13,565 nucleotides of DNA from Lentzea sp. (GTDB lineage Bacteria > Actinomycetota > Actinomycetes > Mycobacteriales > Pseudonocardiaceae), in the NCBI GenBank assembly GCA_030146905.1, contig JASLAV010000124.1, forward strand, positions 1-13,565, in the 5' to 3' direction. How positions within the stretch are numbered: the stretch's first letter is position 1; each line of letters starts with the position of its first letter. The notes beneath the pieces are model-generated. The model did no database searches. It had not been told where the DNA came from and worked only from the letters and a program-made list of their open reading frames with translations. Both the position numbers and the translations under genes were made by a program. Shown piece by piece: positions 5,907 to 12,871 of the stretch.

Positions 5907-6577
5907 ATGCGGATGAGTCGGAAGCTGGGCTTCGCCCTGTCCGCGGCACTCGTGGCGACCGTGGCCGTCACGGCGCCGGCACACGCGATCGTGGTGGCCA
6001 CCGACCTCGGCGGCCTGCCGGGCAGCACGCTCCACTCCGCGGCCTCGGTGAACGAATCGGGAGTGGCGGTGGGCCGGTCCCGTTCCAACGGCCAGCTCGA
6101 ACGGGCGGTCAGGTACGAGGGTTCCGCCGCGGAACTGGTGGGACCCGCCGGGCGAACACCACGGTGACGTCGATCAACAGCAGTGGCGCCGTCGCGAGCA
6201 GCACGTTCGAACGCTTCGTCCGCAGCAGGGCGATCAGGTTCGACCCGGACGGCTCCTACCTGGTGCTGGACTCCTACCCCGGCTACGACTTCGCCTCAGG
6301 CCAGGCGATCGACGACAGCGGCACCGTCTACGGCACCGTGCTGGACTCGGGCAGCTCCCAGCTGCCGGTGAAGTGGGACCTGAACGGTGCGCTCACCCGC
6401 CTGGCCCTGCCCGACGGCATGACCTGGGCCGCGGTGACGGGCGCCTCGAACGGGTACGCGGTCGGCCACGTCTTCGCTCCCGGGCTCAACGCCCAGGCGG
6501 TGCGCTGGAACCCCGGCGACGCCACTTCACCGCTGACCGCGGTGAAGTGGACGGAGAACCAGCTCATCCCGGCCTAG
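5907..6577 (+). pseudogene. Secreted HAF-repeat beta-structure protein, broken by a single-base frameshift
   Basis: The first frame encodes a signal peptide (MRMSRKLGFALSAALV..., cleavage probably after AHA at residue 27) and the first repeat, then stops at 6165-6167. From about 6152 the next frame continues the same protein to 6577. Restoring one G in the run at 6150-6152 gives one 223-aa product reading ...LVGPAGANTTVTSIN.... Four repeats are visible, each with (I/V)N-x-SG-x-V-x-G then a hydrophobic/basic RAVRY, RAIRF, LPVKW or QAVRW ending: roughly residues 45-78, 87-120, 130-160 and 173-205. This matches HAF extracellular repeats, which have beta-propeller-like character and unknown function. 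Intact signal and repeats suggest a very recent lesion or a sequencing error. GAAGGA lies 9 nt before the ATG. The stop shares CTAG with the convergent LAL gene. Confidence 0.8.
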
Positions 6578-9243
6578 AACTTCGCGTCGCGCAACTGCCG
6601 GCGCGAAGTCACACCGACCTTCCCGAACACCTTGCGCAGATGCCACTCCACCGTGCGCGGGCTGATGAACAGCCGTGTGCCGATTTCCGGGTTCGAGTAC
6701 CCCTCACGGGCCAGCCGTGCGATCTGGTACTCCTGCGCGGTCAGTTCGTCGGTCGGCTCGGCGGTGCGTTTGCGGGCCGTCTCGCCGGTCGCGTGCAGTT
6801 CGCGGAGCGCGCGATCGGCGAACGCCGGCATCCCGCACGACACGAACATCGCGTGTGCCGTGCGGAGGTGCTCACGAGCTTCGACGCGCTGGCCCTCGCG
6901 GCGCAGCCACTCGCCGTGGAGCAGGTGGGCGCGGGCCAGTTCCGGCTTCAGCGACGTCCGTTCGAAACAGGCGATCGACTCGCGGAAGCCTTCCGGAGAG
7001 CCGTTCAACGCCCGCAGGCGTGCCTTGAGACCGGACGACCAGTCGGTGTCGACCCACTCCGACGACCGCTCCAGCGCCTCCGCCACCAGGCCGGGGTCTC
7101 CTGTGCGGGAGGCGGCCTCCGCCAGTTCCGAGGTGATCAGGCAGCTGTAGACCAGTGAATCGGACCTGAACACGCGCAGTGCGGCCTCGCGGGCCAGGTC
7201 GTGGCGGCCCTGTCCGTTGTGGAGGATCGCGGCGGTCCAGTCCGCGATCACGGCCAGCCTGCCCTGACCTGCCGCGAGGGCCTCCTCCCTGACTCGGGAG
7301 GCCAGGTCCTCGCCCCGGTAGGAGGCCTGCAGCAGGACGGCGTAGGCGACCGGCGGGGTGCCGGTGACCTCGGAGATCCGCTGGTCCTCCTCGATCAGGG
7401 CCTGGGCCGCGGCGGGTTCGCCCGCGAGCAGTTCGTTGTCGGCCAGGAAGTTCAGGGCGAACTGGAGCTGCACCAGCGCACCGGCGTCGCGGGACAGGCG
7501 GACCTGCTGCTGGGCGAACGCACGGCGCGTGTCGAAGTCCCACATCTCGCTCGCCACGATGCCGCCCGCGCGGTTGCCGAAGAGCCACGGCACGCGGCTG
7601 ATGTCGTCGGCACCCACCTCCAGGGCGCGCACCTCGTCCAGTGCGCGGCGCATGTGCGGGACACCGGCGGCGTAGCCGGAGGTGATGCGGGTGGTCAGCG
7701 CCTCCAGGACCAGGTCCAGCGCGCAGGGCGGGGTGCGTGGCGGGGGAGCGGTGCGGGCGGCGTCGCCGAGGGGCGCGCCGGCCCAGACCGCGGCGGAAAG
7801 GGCTTCGAGGTGCGTCTCGCGGGCCAGGTCGGCGTCGAACGGCGCGAGCCTGCGCGCCGCGCTGAACAGCAGTGGTGCGGCGTCGGCCACCCGGCGCCGG
7901 TCGAACGCGATGTGCCCGCGCAGGTGCTCGGCCTCGGCACTGCGGCGCTCGTCCGGCGGGCCCGCCTCCACCGCCGAGAGCAGCCGCAACGACGCGTCCA
8001 ACGCTCCCGCGTCGCGCTTGGCCCGTGCCGCCGCCAGTTCCCGTGACGCACGGCGGCCGGGCTCCGGCGTCAGCACCGCTGCCTGTTCGAGGAACGCGGC
8101 GGCGGCCAGCAGCCCACCGCGGGCCTGGGCGCGTGACGCCGTGTTCTCCAGGGCGGCGGCGACCTCCTCGTCCGGCGAGGCGGTGCCCTGGGCGCGGTGC
8201 CAGGCGCGGCGGTCGGGGTCGATCGCGGGGTCGGTGACGTCGGCCAGCGCCCGGTGCACGCGCAGGCGGTCCACGGTGGACGCCGAGCGGTACACGGCTG
8301 ACCGCACCAGCGGATGACGGAACCGGACGCGGGCGCCGAACTCGATCAGGCCCGTCTCCAGGGCGGCGGCCGCGGGGTCGGCGCCCAGCCCGAGCAGACC
8401 GGCCGCCTGCCACAGCAGCGTCGCGTCACCGAGCGGTTCGGCGGCGGCGGCGAGCATCAGCAGGCGCGTGCCGGCGGGCAGCGGTGCGATCTGGCGGACG
8501 AAACCGGCCTCGATGCGGCTGGTCAGCGGCTCGGCGTCCAGCCCGTCCGCCAGCTCGGCAGCGGTCCACGCGCGGGGCAGCTCCAGCAGCGCGAGCGGGT
8601 TGCCCCGCGCTTCGGCGACGATCCTGTCGCGCACCCTGCCGTCCACCGGTCCCTTGATCACCGATCGCAGCAACGCCCGCGCGTCGGCGTCGTCCAGGCC
8701 GCGCACCAACAGCTCCGGCAGTCCGTCCAGGTGGTCGTTGCCCTCGCGCAGCACGAAGACCAGCGCGATCCGTTCGGCCAGCAGGCGCCTGGCGACGAAC
8801 CCGAGCACCGCAGAGGACATCGGGTCGAGCCACTGCGCGTCGTCGACCAGGCACGCCAGCGGCTGCTCGTCGGCGACCTCCGCGAGCAGCGTGAGCACCG
8901 CGAGACCCACCATGAACCGCGTCGGCCGGGGCCCGGAGGACATCCCGAACGCCGTGCCGAGGGCTTCCCTTTGAGGTGCCGGCAGGCGGTCCAGCCGGTC
9001 GAGGAACGGCACGCACAGCTGGTGCAGCCCCGCGTAGGGGAACGCGCTCTCGGACTCCACGCCCGCGGCCCGTGCGACCCGGAACCCCGAGGCGCGTGCC
9101 GACACGTGATCGAGCAGCGCGGTCTTGCCGATCCCGGCCTCACCGCGCAGCACCAGCACCTGACCGGCGCCCGACCGCGCCCGCGTGAGCAGCCGGTCCA
9201 GCGCCTCGCCCTCGGTGCGCCTGCCCAGGAGATCGTCCGACAC
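6574..9243 (-). CDS. LAL-family (large ATP-binding LuxR-type) transcriptional regulator
   Basis: 889 aa from the GTG at 9243, normal for LAL proteins (about 900). At the N-terminus LLGRRTEGEALDRLL precedes Walker A GEAGIGKT (residues 34-41); Walker B is LACLVDD (about 129-135). A long helical, TPR-like middle part (ALENTASRAQARGGLLAAAAFLEQA and similar) covers roughly 400-800. A LuxR helix-turn-helix ends the protein (about 834-889: LTAQEYQIARLAREGYSNPEIGTRLF, ISPRTVEWHLRKVFGKV). LAL proteins are ATP-binding activators, sometimes pathway-specific. No sugar-catabolic or biosynthetic cluster is beside it; the divergent VOC-FAD-VOC operon is the nearest possible target. TAGGCT lies 7 nt before the GTG, suggesting a leaderless message. 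The frame stays open upstream, but that part lacks homology and runs antisense to the VOC gene. Confidence 0.93.
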   Translation of the reverse strand: MSDDLLGRRTEGEALDRLLTRARSGAGQVLVLRGEAGIGKTALLDHVSARASGFRVARAAGVESESAFPYAGLHQLCVPFLDRLDRLPAPQREALGTAFGMSSGPRPTRFMVGLAVLTLLAEVADEQPLACLVDDAQWLDPMSSAVLGFVARRLLAERIALVFVLREGNDHLDGLPELLVRGLDDADARALLRSVIKGPVDGRVRDRIVAEARGNPLALLELPRAWTAAELADGLDAEPLTSRIEAGFVRQIAPLPAGTRLLMLAAAAEPLGDATLLWQAAGLLGLGADPAAAALETGLIEFGARVRFRHPLVRSAVYRSASTVDRLRVHRALADVTDPAIDPDRRAWHRAQGTASPDEEVAAALENTASRAQARGGLLAAAAFLEQAAVLTPEPGRRASRELAAARAKRDAGALDASLRLLSAVEAGPPDERRSAEAEHLRGHIAFDRRRVADAAPLLFSAARRLAPFDADLARETHLEALSAAVWAGAPLGDAARTAPPPRTPPCALDLVLEALTTRITSGYAAGVPHMRRALDEVRALEVGADDISRVPWLFGNRAGGIVASEMWDFDTRRAFAQQQVRLSRDAGALVQLQFALNFLADNELLAGEPAAAQALIEEDQRISEVTGTPPVAYAVLLQASYRGEDLASRVREEALAAGQGRLAVIADWTAAILHNGQGRHDLAREAALRVFRSDSLVYSCLITSELAEAASRTGDPGLVAEALERSSEWVDTDWSSGLKARLRALNGSPEGFRESIACFERTSLKPELARAHLLHGEWLRREGQRVEAREHLRTAHAMFVSCGMPAFADRALRELHATGETARKRTAEPTDELTAQEYQIARLAREGYSNPEIGTRLFISPRTVEWHLRKVFGKVGVTSRRQLRDAKF

Positions 9244-9250
9244 GGGCCAG

Positions 9251-9256
9251 AGCCTA
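9251..9256 (-). promoter_or_regulatory. Putative -10 element (TAGGCT) for leaderless LAL transcript
   Basis: On the minus strand TAGGCT, 7 nt, then GTG at 9243. This is the same arrangement as for the XRE operon (TAGCAT, 7 nt, GTG). No ribosome binding site precedes the GTG. Confidence 0.45.
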
Positions 9257-9348
9257 CGGGCCAGGGGGATGACCAGGGTGTTCCACGGGTTCGAAGGCAC
9301 CACTGGCGGGAGCAGCCTCGTGTCATGGAACAGAAGGAGATGAACCCG

Positions 9349-9795
9349 ATGGACTACAAGTTCGAGGTGGCCGTCATCCCGGTGAGCGACATCGACAGGG
9401 CCGTGCACTTCTACAAGGCGCTCGGCTGGCGCTTCGACGCCGAGTTCGCCGGCGACGAGGGCTACCGCCTCGTGCAGTTCACCCCGCCGGGATCGCCCGC
9501 GTCGATCATCTTCGGCACCGGCGTGACGAACGCGGAGCCCGGTAGCACCGAGGGCCTGCACCTCGTCGTGGACGACATCGAGGTCGCACGCGAGGACCTG
9601 GTGTCCCGCGGCGTGCAGGTCAGCGAGATCTTCCACGACAAGACGGGGGTCTTCCACCACGCGGGAACGGTGGCGCGGGTCGACGGCCCCGCTCCCGGCC
9701 GGTCCAGCTACGGCTCGTTCGCGTCGTTCAGCGACCCGGACGGCAACGGCTGGGTGCTGCAGGAGGTCACGACGCGCCTCCCGGGGCGTGTGTGA
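9349..9795 (+). CDS. VOC-superfamily (glyoxalase/bleomycin-resistance fold) protein 1
   Basis: 148 aa, two beta-alpha-beta-beta-beta modules. It begins MDYKFEVAVIPVSDIDRAVHFYKALGWRFD and ends DPDGNGWVLQEVTTRLPGRV. Candidate metal ligands at the usual places are Glu6 (instead of the common His), His71 (GLHLVVDDI) and Glu139 (VLQEV). The VOC fold serves isomerases, dioxygenases, thiol transferases and sequestering proteins, so the activity is open. The ATG at 9349 is preferred over 9340 because AAGGAG (9334-9339) is 9 nt upstream. It is the first gene of an operon: its TGA overlaps the next ATG. A longer paralogue sits on the far side of the flavoenzyme gene. Divergent from the LAL regulator, about 105 nt between starts. 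Confidence 0.9.
   Translation: MDYKFEVAVIPVSDIDRAVHFYKALGWRFDAEFAGDEGYRLVQFTPPGSPASIIFGTGVTNAEPGSTEGLHLVVDDIEVAREDLVSRGVQVSEIFHDKTGVFHHAGTVARVDGPAPGRSSYGSFASFSDPDGNGWVLQEVTTRLPGRV
9751..9773 (+). repeat. Copy 1 of a 23-bp exact direct repeat in the two VOC genes
   Basis: These 23 bases, coding for the WVLQEVTT region, are identical to 11510-11532 in the second VOC gene. The match marks the two genes as paralogues and gives a possible site for recombination that would remove the flavoenzyme gene. Confidence 0.85.
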
Positions 9796-11135
9796 TGACG
9801 TCCTACGACGTCATCGTCCTCGGCGGCGGGTCGCCCGGCGAGCACTTCGCCGCGGCCGCCGCCGAGGGTGGCCTCCGCGTGGCGCTGGTCGAACGCTCTT
9901 TGCTCGGCGGTGAGTGCACCTTCCGGGCGTGCATCCCGTCCAAGACGTTGTTGCGCGCCGGCGAGGCCGTGGCAGCGGCCCGCGACGTCCCCGGAGCGCG
10001 TGAGGCGGTCACCGGTGAGGTCGACGCCGAGGCCGTGCTGAAGTGGCGCGACTTCATGGTCTCGTCCTACGAGGACGCGGGCGCCGAGAAGTGGGCCCGC
10101 GACGCCGGGATCGACGTGCTGCGCGGTGACGGCCGGATCACAGGCCCCGGCACCGTCGCGGTCGGCGATCAGACCTACACCGCAGGCCACATCGTCGTCG
10201 CGACCGGCTCGGAGGCGTTCATCCCGCCGATTCCCGGTCTGCGCGACCTGGACGTGTGGACGAACCGCGAGGCCACGGGCGTCCGGGAGATCCCGCGGCG
10301 GCTGCTGGTGCTCGGCGGCGGGCCGACCGGCGTCGAGCTGGCCCAGTCGTTCACCCGCCTCGGCGCCTCGGTCGCGCTGGTCGACGGAGCCGACCGGCTG
10401 CTGCCCCGCGAACCGGAGGCCGTCGGCCGTGCCCTCGGCGAAGCGCTGACCGCGGACGGCGTCGAGCTGCACCTCGCCGCGCACGCCACCGCCGCGTCGT
10501 TCGAGAACGGCGAGTACGTGCTCGACCTCCCCGACGGCACACGGCTGCGCGGCGACAAGCTCCTCGTCGCCACCGGCAGACGTCCGCGCGTCGACGGCAT
10601 CGGCCTCGAAACCGTTGGTGTCGAACCGAATCCGCGCGGGCTCGTGACCGACGAGCGGATGAACGTGACCGACGGCGTCCGGGCGGTCGGCGACGTCACG
10701 GGCCAGTGGAACCTGACGCACGTCGCCAAGTACCAGGGCCGCGTCGCCGCGGCGAACATCCTCGGCACTCACGCGGAGGTCGACTACGACGCCGTCCCGC
10801 GGGTCGTGTTCACCGACCCACAGGTCGCCGCAGTCGGTGCGGTAGAAGGGAAGTACACCGCAACGGTCCACCTGTCCGGTGTCGCGCGCACGGCGACCTA
10901 CACCCGCGAATACGACACGCGGCCGGGTTTCCTGACGCTCGTGTCCGACGGCGAGGTGCTCACGGGCGCCCACGCCATCGGCCCGGAGGCGGGCGAGTGG
11001 CTGCAACAGGCCACCGTCGCGATCCGCGCGAAGGTCCCGCTGTCGGTGCTGCTCGACGTCGTCCAGCCGTTCCCCACCTTCTCCGAGGCCTTCCTCAACG
11101 GCCTCCGCGATCTGGCGAAGGAAGTAGCGAAGTGA
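9795..11135 (+). CDS. FAD/NAD(P) pyridine nucleotide-disulfide oxidoreductase, class I-like, catalytic His replaced
   Basis: 446 aa. FAD-binding GGGSPG is at residues 10-15, the redox pair Cys41/Cys46 lies in GGECTFRACIPSK, the second Rossmann motif GGGPTG is at 174-179, and the FAD-ribityl motif RAVGDVTGQW comes late. Fold and length match lipoamide dehydrogenase, glutathione reductase, mycothione reductase and mercuric reductase. The C-terminal HPTxxE catalytic dyad reads PFPTFSE here: Phe426 replaces His while Glu431 remains. MerA also lacks this His but carries a C-terminal Cys pair, which is absent here. It is therefore unlikely to be a standard lipoamide or mycothione reductase; the acceptor is unknown. 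An adjacent GTG at 9792 is an alternative start. Coupled by overlap to both VOC genes. Confidence 0.9.
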   Translation: MTSYDVIVLGGGSPGEHFAAAAAEGGLRVALVERSLLGGECTFRACIPSKTLLRAGEAVAAARDVPGAREAVTGEVDAEAVLKWRDFMVSSYEDAGAEKWARDAGIDVLRGDGRITGPGTVAVGDQTYTAGHIVVATGSEAFIPPIPGLRDLDVWTNREATGVREIPRRLLVLGGGPTGVELAQSFTRLGASVALVDGADRLLPREPEAVGRALGEALTADGVELHLAAHATAASFENGEYVLDLPDGTRLRGDKLLVATGRRPRVDGIGLETVGVEPNPRGLVTDERMNVTDGVRAVGDVTGQWNLTHVAKYQGRVAAANILGTHAEVDYDAVPRVVFTDPQVAAVGAVEGKYTATVHLSGVARTATYTREYDTRPGFLTLVSDGEVLTGAHAIGPEAGEWLQQATVAIRAKVPLSVLLDVVQPFPTFSEAFLNGLRDLAKEVAK

Positions 11136-11155
11136 AGAAGCTCGAAGAGATCGAC

Positions 11156-11728
11156 ATGAAGCTCGAAGTCACCGTCATCCCCGTGGCGGACGTCGAGCGC
11201 GCCGCGGAGTTCTACCGCCGCCTCGGCTGGCGCCAGGACGTCACCCCGTCGTCGGTCGTGCAGTTCACGCCGCACGGTTCCAACGCGTCCATCCACTTCG
11301 GCGAGGGCGTCACGACCGCGGAACCCGGTTCTGGGCGGCACTTCCTGGTCGTCTCGGACGTCGTCGAGACGCACGAGGCGCTGCTCGCCGCCGGGATCGA
11401 GGTCGGCCCGCTGTTCCACGGCGGCCCCGACGGCCCTGTCGAAGGCGCCGACCCCGGACGCCGCAGCTACGTGACCCGCGCGGAGCTCGCCGACCCTGAC
11501 GGCAACACGTGGGTGCTGCAGGAGGTCACGACCCGCCTGCCCGGTCGCGTCGACGCCGACGACACGTCCTACGCGTCGATCTCCGACCTGGCGGCGGCGT
11601 TGCGCAGGGCCGCGTCGGCCCACGGCGAGCACGAGAAGCGCAACGGCGGCGAGTTCGACGAGAACTGGCCCGACTGGTACGCCGAGTACCTGGTCAAGGA
11701 GCAGACCGGCGAGCAGTTGCCGGAGTAG
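11156..11728 (+). CDS. VOC-superfamily protein 2 with C-terminal extension
   Basis: 190 aa from the ATG at 11156, chosen because MKLEVTVIPVADVERAAEFY aligns with the start of VOC protein 1 and GAAGAG lies 6 nt upstream. A GTG at 11132 overlapping the flavoenzyme stop would add 8 residues (KKLEEID). Likely ligands correspond to those of paralogue 1: Glu4, His62 and Glu123. The shared core ends at LPGRV (residue 132). After it comes a 58-residue tail (ISDLAAALRRAASAHGEHEKR... WPDWYAEYLVKEQTGEQLP) that is helical, charged and Trp-rich and missing from VOC 1. Similar tails occur on other actinomycete VOC proteins; their job is unknown to me. It is the last gene of the operon, followed by a hairpin. 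Confidence 0.88.
   Translation: MKLEVTVIPVADVERAAEFYRRLGWRQDVTPSSVVQFTPHGSNASIHFGEGVTTAEPGSGRHFLVVSDVVETHEALLAAGIEVGPLFHGGPDGPVEGADPGRRSYVTRAELADPDGNTWVLQEVTTRLPGRVDADDTSYASISDLAAALRRAASAHGEHEKRNGGEFDENWPDWYAEYLVKEQTGEQLPE
11510..11532 (+). repeat. Copy 2 of the 23-bp exact direct repeat in the VOC genes
   Basis: Identical to 9751-9773 and in the same orientation and reading frame, about 1.76 kb apart. Confidence 0.85.
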
Positions 11729-11733
11729 GTCGC

Positions 11734-11776
11734 GGAGGTGCGGGAAGGCACTGTGACGCGCACTTCCGCACCCTCC
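11734..11776 (+). terminator. Bulged hairpin after the VOC-FAD-VOC operon
   Basis: The left arm 11734-11747 pairs with the right arm 11763-11776 as GGAGG, TGCGG and AAG segments (13 pairs), broken by one unpaired G on the left and one unpaired C on the right. The loop is 15 nt. It starts 6 nt after the operon's last stop and lacks a T-tract. Most likely a transcription terminator. Confidence 0.6.
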
Positions 11777-11826
11777 GGATGAGGCCCTAGGGAGCGTCCC
11801 TGATGTGCGGAGGCGTTGGCGCGGCT

Positions 11827-11832
11827 TAACTT
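11827..11832 (+). promoter_or_regulatory. Putative -10 element (TAACTT) for the MDR dehydrogenase gene
   Basis: TAACTT fits TAnnnT and lies 24 nt before the ATG at 11857; GGGGAGG (11845-11851) follows as ribosome binding site, 5 nt from the ATG. The preceding sequence has a small hairpin AGGGA-GCG-TCCCT near 11789-11801 that could be a regulatory site. Confidence 0.4.
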
Positions 11833-11856
11833 CCTCCTCGACAAGGGGAGGCCGCG

Positions 11857-12825
11857 ATGAAGGCGATCGTCCAGGACAGATATGGCTCCGCGGACGTGTT
11901 GGAGCTCCGAGAAGTCGAACGGCCCGTGCCGGCGACGGGCGAGGTGCTGGTGCGCGTGCGGGCGTCGTCGGTGAACGCCGCCGACTGGCACATCATGCGG
12001 GGCGACCCGTACTTCGCGCGGCTCGTCCTGGGGTGGAAGGGGCCGAAGTCGCGGATCAGGGGGATGGACTTCGCGGGGGTCGTCGAGGCCGTCGGGCCCG
12101 GCGTCGGCGGGCTGGTGCGCGTGGGGGACGAGGTGTTCGGGGAGGTCGAGGGCTCCTTCGCCGAGTACGTGCGCGTGCCGGTGCACCTGGTGGCGCACAA
12201 GCCGTCGAACCTGACGTTCGAGCAGACGGCGACGCTGCCGCTGGCGGGCAACACCGCGTGGATGGGGCTGCGCGAGCTGAAGGCCGGGCAGAAGGTGCTG
12301 ATCAACGGCGCGTCCGGCGGGGTCGGGCTGATGGCGGTGCAGATCGCCAAGGCGCGCAAGGCGGTCGTGACCGGTGTGTGCAGCACGCGCAACGTCGAGC
12401 AGGTCCGTGCGGTGGGCGCGGACGTGGTGATCGACTACAGCGCCGGCGACTTCACCCGCGGCGGGGAGCGCTACGACGTCGTGTTCGACCTGGTGGGCAA
12501 CAGGAAGATGAGCGAGCTCCGCGGTGTGCTGGCACCGGACGGGGTGCTGGTGCTGTCCGGCGGCGGCAGCTTCACGGGCGGGTCGCTGTTCGGCCCGTAC
12601 CGGTTGATCATCCAAGGAAAGCTGCTCGCGTCGTTCACGCGGCAGCGGCTCGTGGTGCTGGAGGCCAAGCCCAGCAAGGAGAACCTCGCCGCGCTGCGGG
12701 AGCTCGCCGAGTCGGGGCAGCTCGTGCCGGTGATCGAGCGGACCTACCCGCTCACCGACGTGCCGGACGCGATCAGGCACGTCGAGTCGGAGCACGCGCG
12801 CGCCAAGGTCGTGGTCACGGCCTGA
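11857..12825 (+). CDS. MDR-superfamily NAD(P)H-dependent oxidoreductase, quinone-oxidoreductase type
   Basis: 322 aa, normal for quinone oxidoreductase-type medium-chain dehydrogenases. The start MKAIVQDRYGSADVLELREVE leads into a GroES-like domain (about 1-120). The segment SSVNAADWHIMRG lacks the zinc-ligand Cys of true alcohol dehydrogenases, so it is a zinc-free reductase. The Rossmann domain follows with NGASGGVG at 150-157, then AVGADVVIDYSAGDF and the closing ARAKVVVT typical of the family. Likely reaction: NADPH-dependent reduction of a quinone or enone; substrate unknown. A strong GGGGAGG site lies 5 nt before the ATG. It has its own promoter candidate and is separated from the VOC operon by a hairpin. 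The esterase gene begins 46 nt downstream, so the two may be cotranscribed. Confidence 0.9.
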   Translation: MKAIVQDRYGSADVLELREVERPVPATGEVLVRVRASSVNAADWHIMRGDPYFARLVLGWKGPKSRIRGMDFAGVVEAVGPGVGGLVRVGDEVFGEVEGSFAEYVRVPVHLVAHKPSNLTFEQTATLPLAGNTAWMGLRELKAGQKVLINGASGGVGLMAVQIAKARKAVVTGVCSTRNVEQVRAVGADVVIDYSAGDFTRGGERYDVVFDLVGNRKMSELRGVLAPDGVLVLSGGGSFTGGSLFGPYRLIIQGKLLASFTRQRLVVLEAKPSKENLAALRELAESGQLVPVIERTYPLTDVPDAIRHVESEHARAKVVVTA

Positions 12826-12871
12826 ACTCAATTGACTGGCGCCCGGCCGTCGTCAGGACGACGATCCGCGC

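Noticed and set aside
6872..8413. Minus-strand 513-codon frame inside the LAL gene
   Set aside because: Same strand, different frame, Gly/Arg/Pro-rich; the LAL frame has Walker A, Walker B and the helix-turn-helix.
8314..9348. Plus-strand frame running antisense to LAL into VOC 1
   Set aside because: Only the part from 9349 onward has VOC homology; the rest is an antisense shadow.
9244..9660. N-terminal extension of the LAL frame upstream of the GTG at 9243
   Set aside because: It runs antisense through VOC 1 and lacks homology; the TAGGCT box and the family N-terminus place the start at 9243.
9708..11006. Large minus-strand frame opposite the flavoenzyme gene
   Set aside because: No motifs; complementary to a well-supported coding gene.
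9795..11135. Mercuric reductase (mer operon)
   Set aside because: No MerR, MerT, MerP or MerB is nearby, and the C-terminal Cys pair is absent.
12832..12871. Full promoter for the carboxylesterase from TTGACT
   Set aside because: TTGACT resembles a -35, but no TAnnnT sequence lies at a proper distance; cotranscription with the MDR gene is equally likely.
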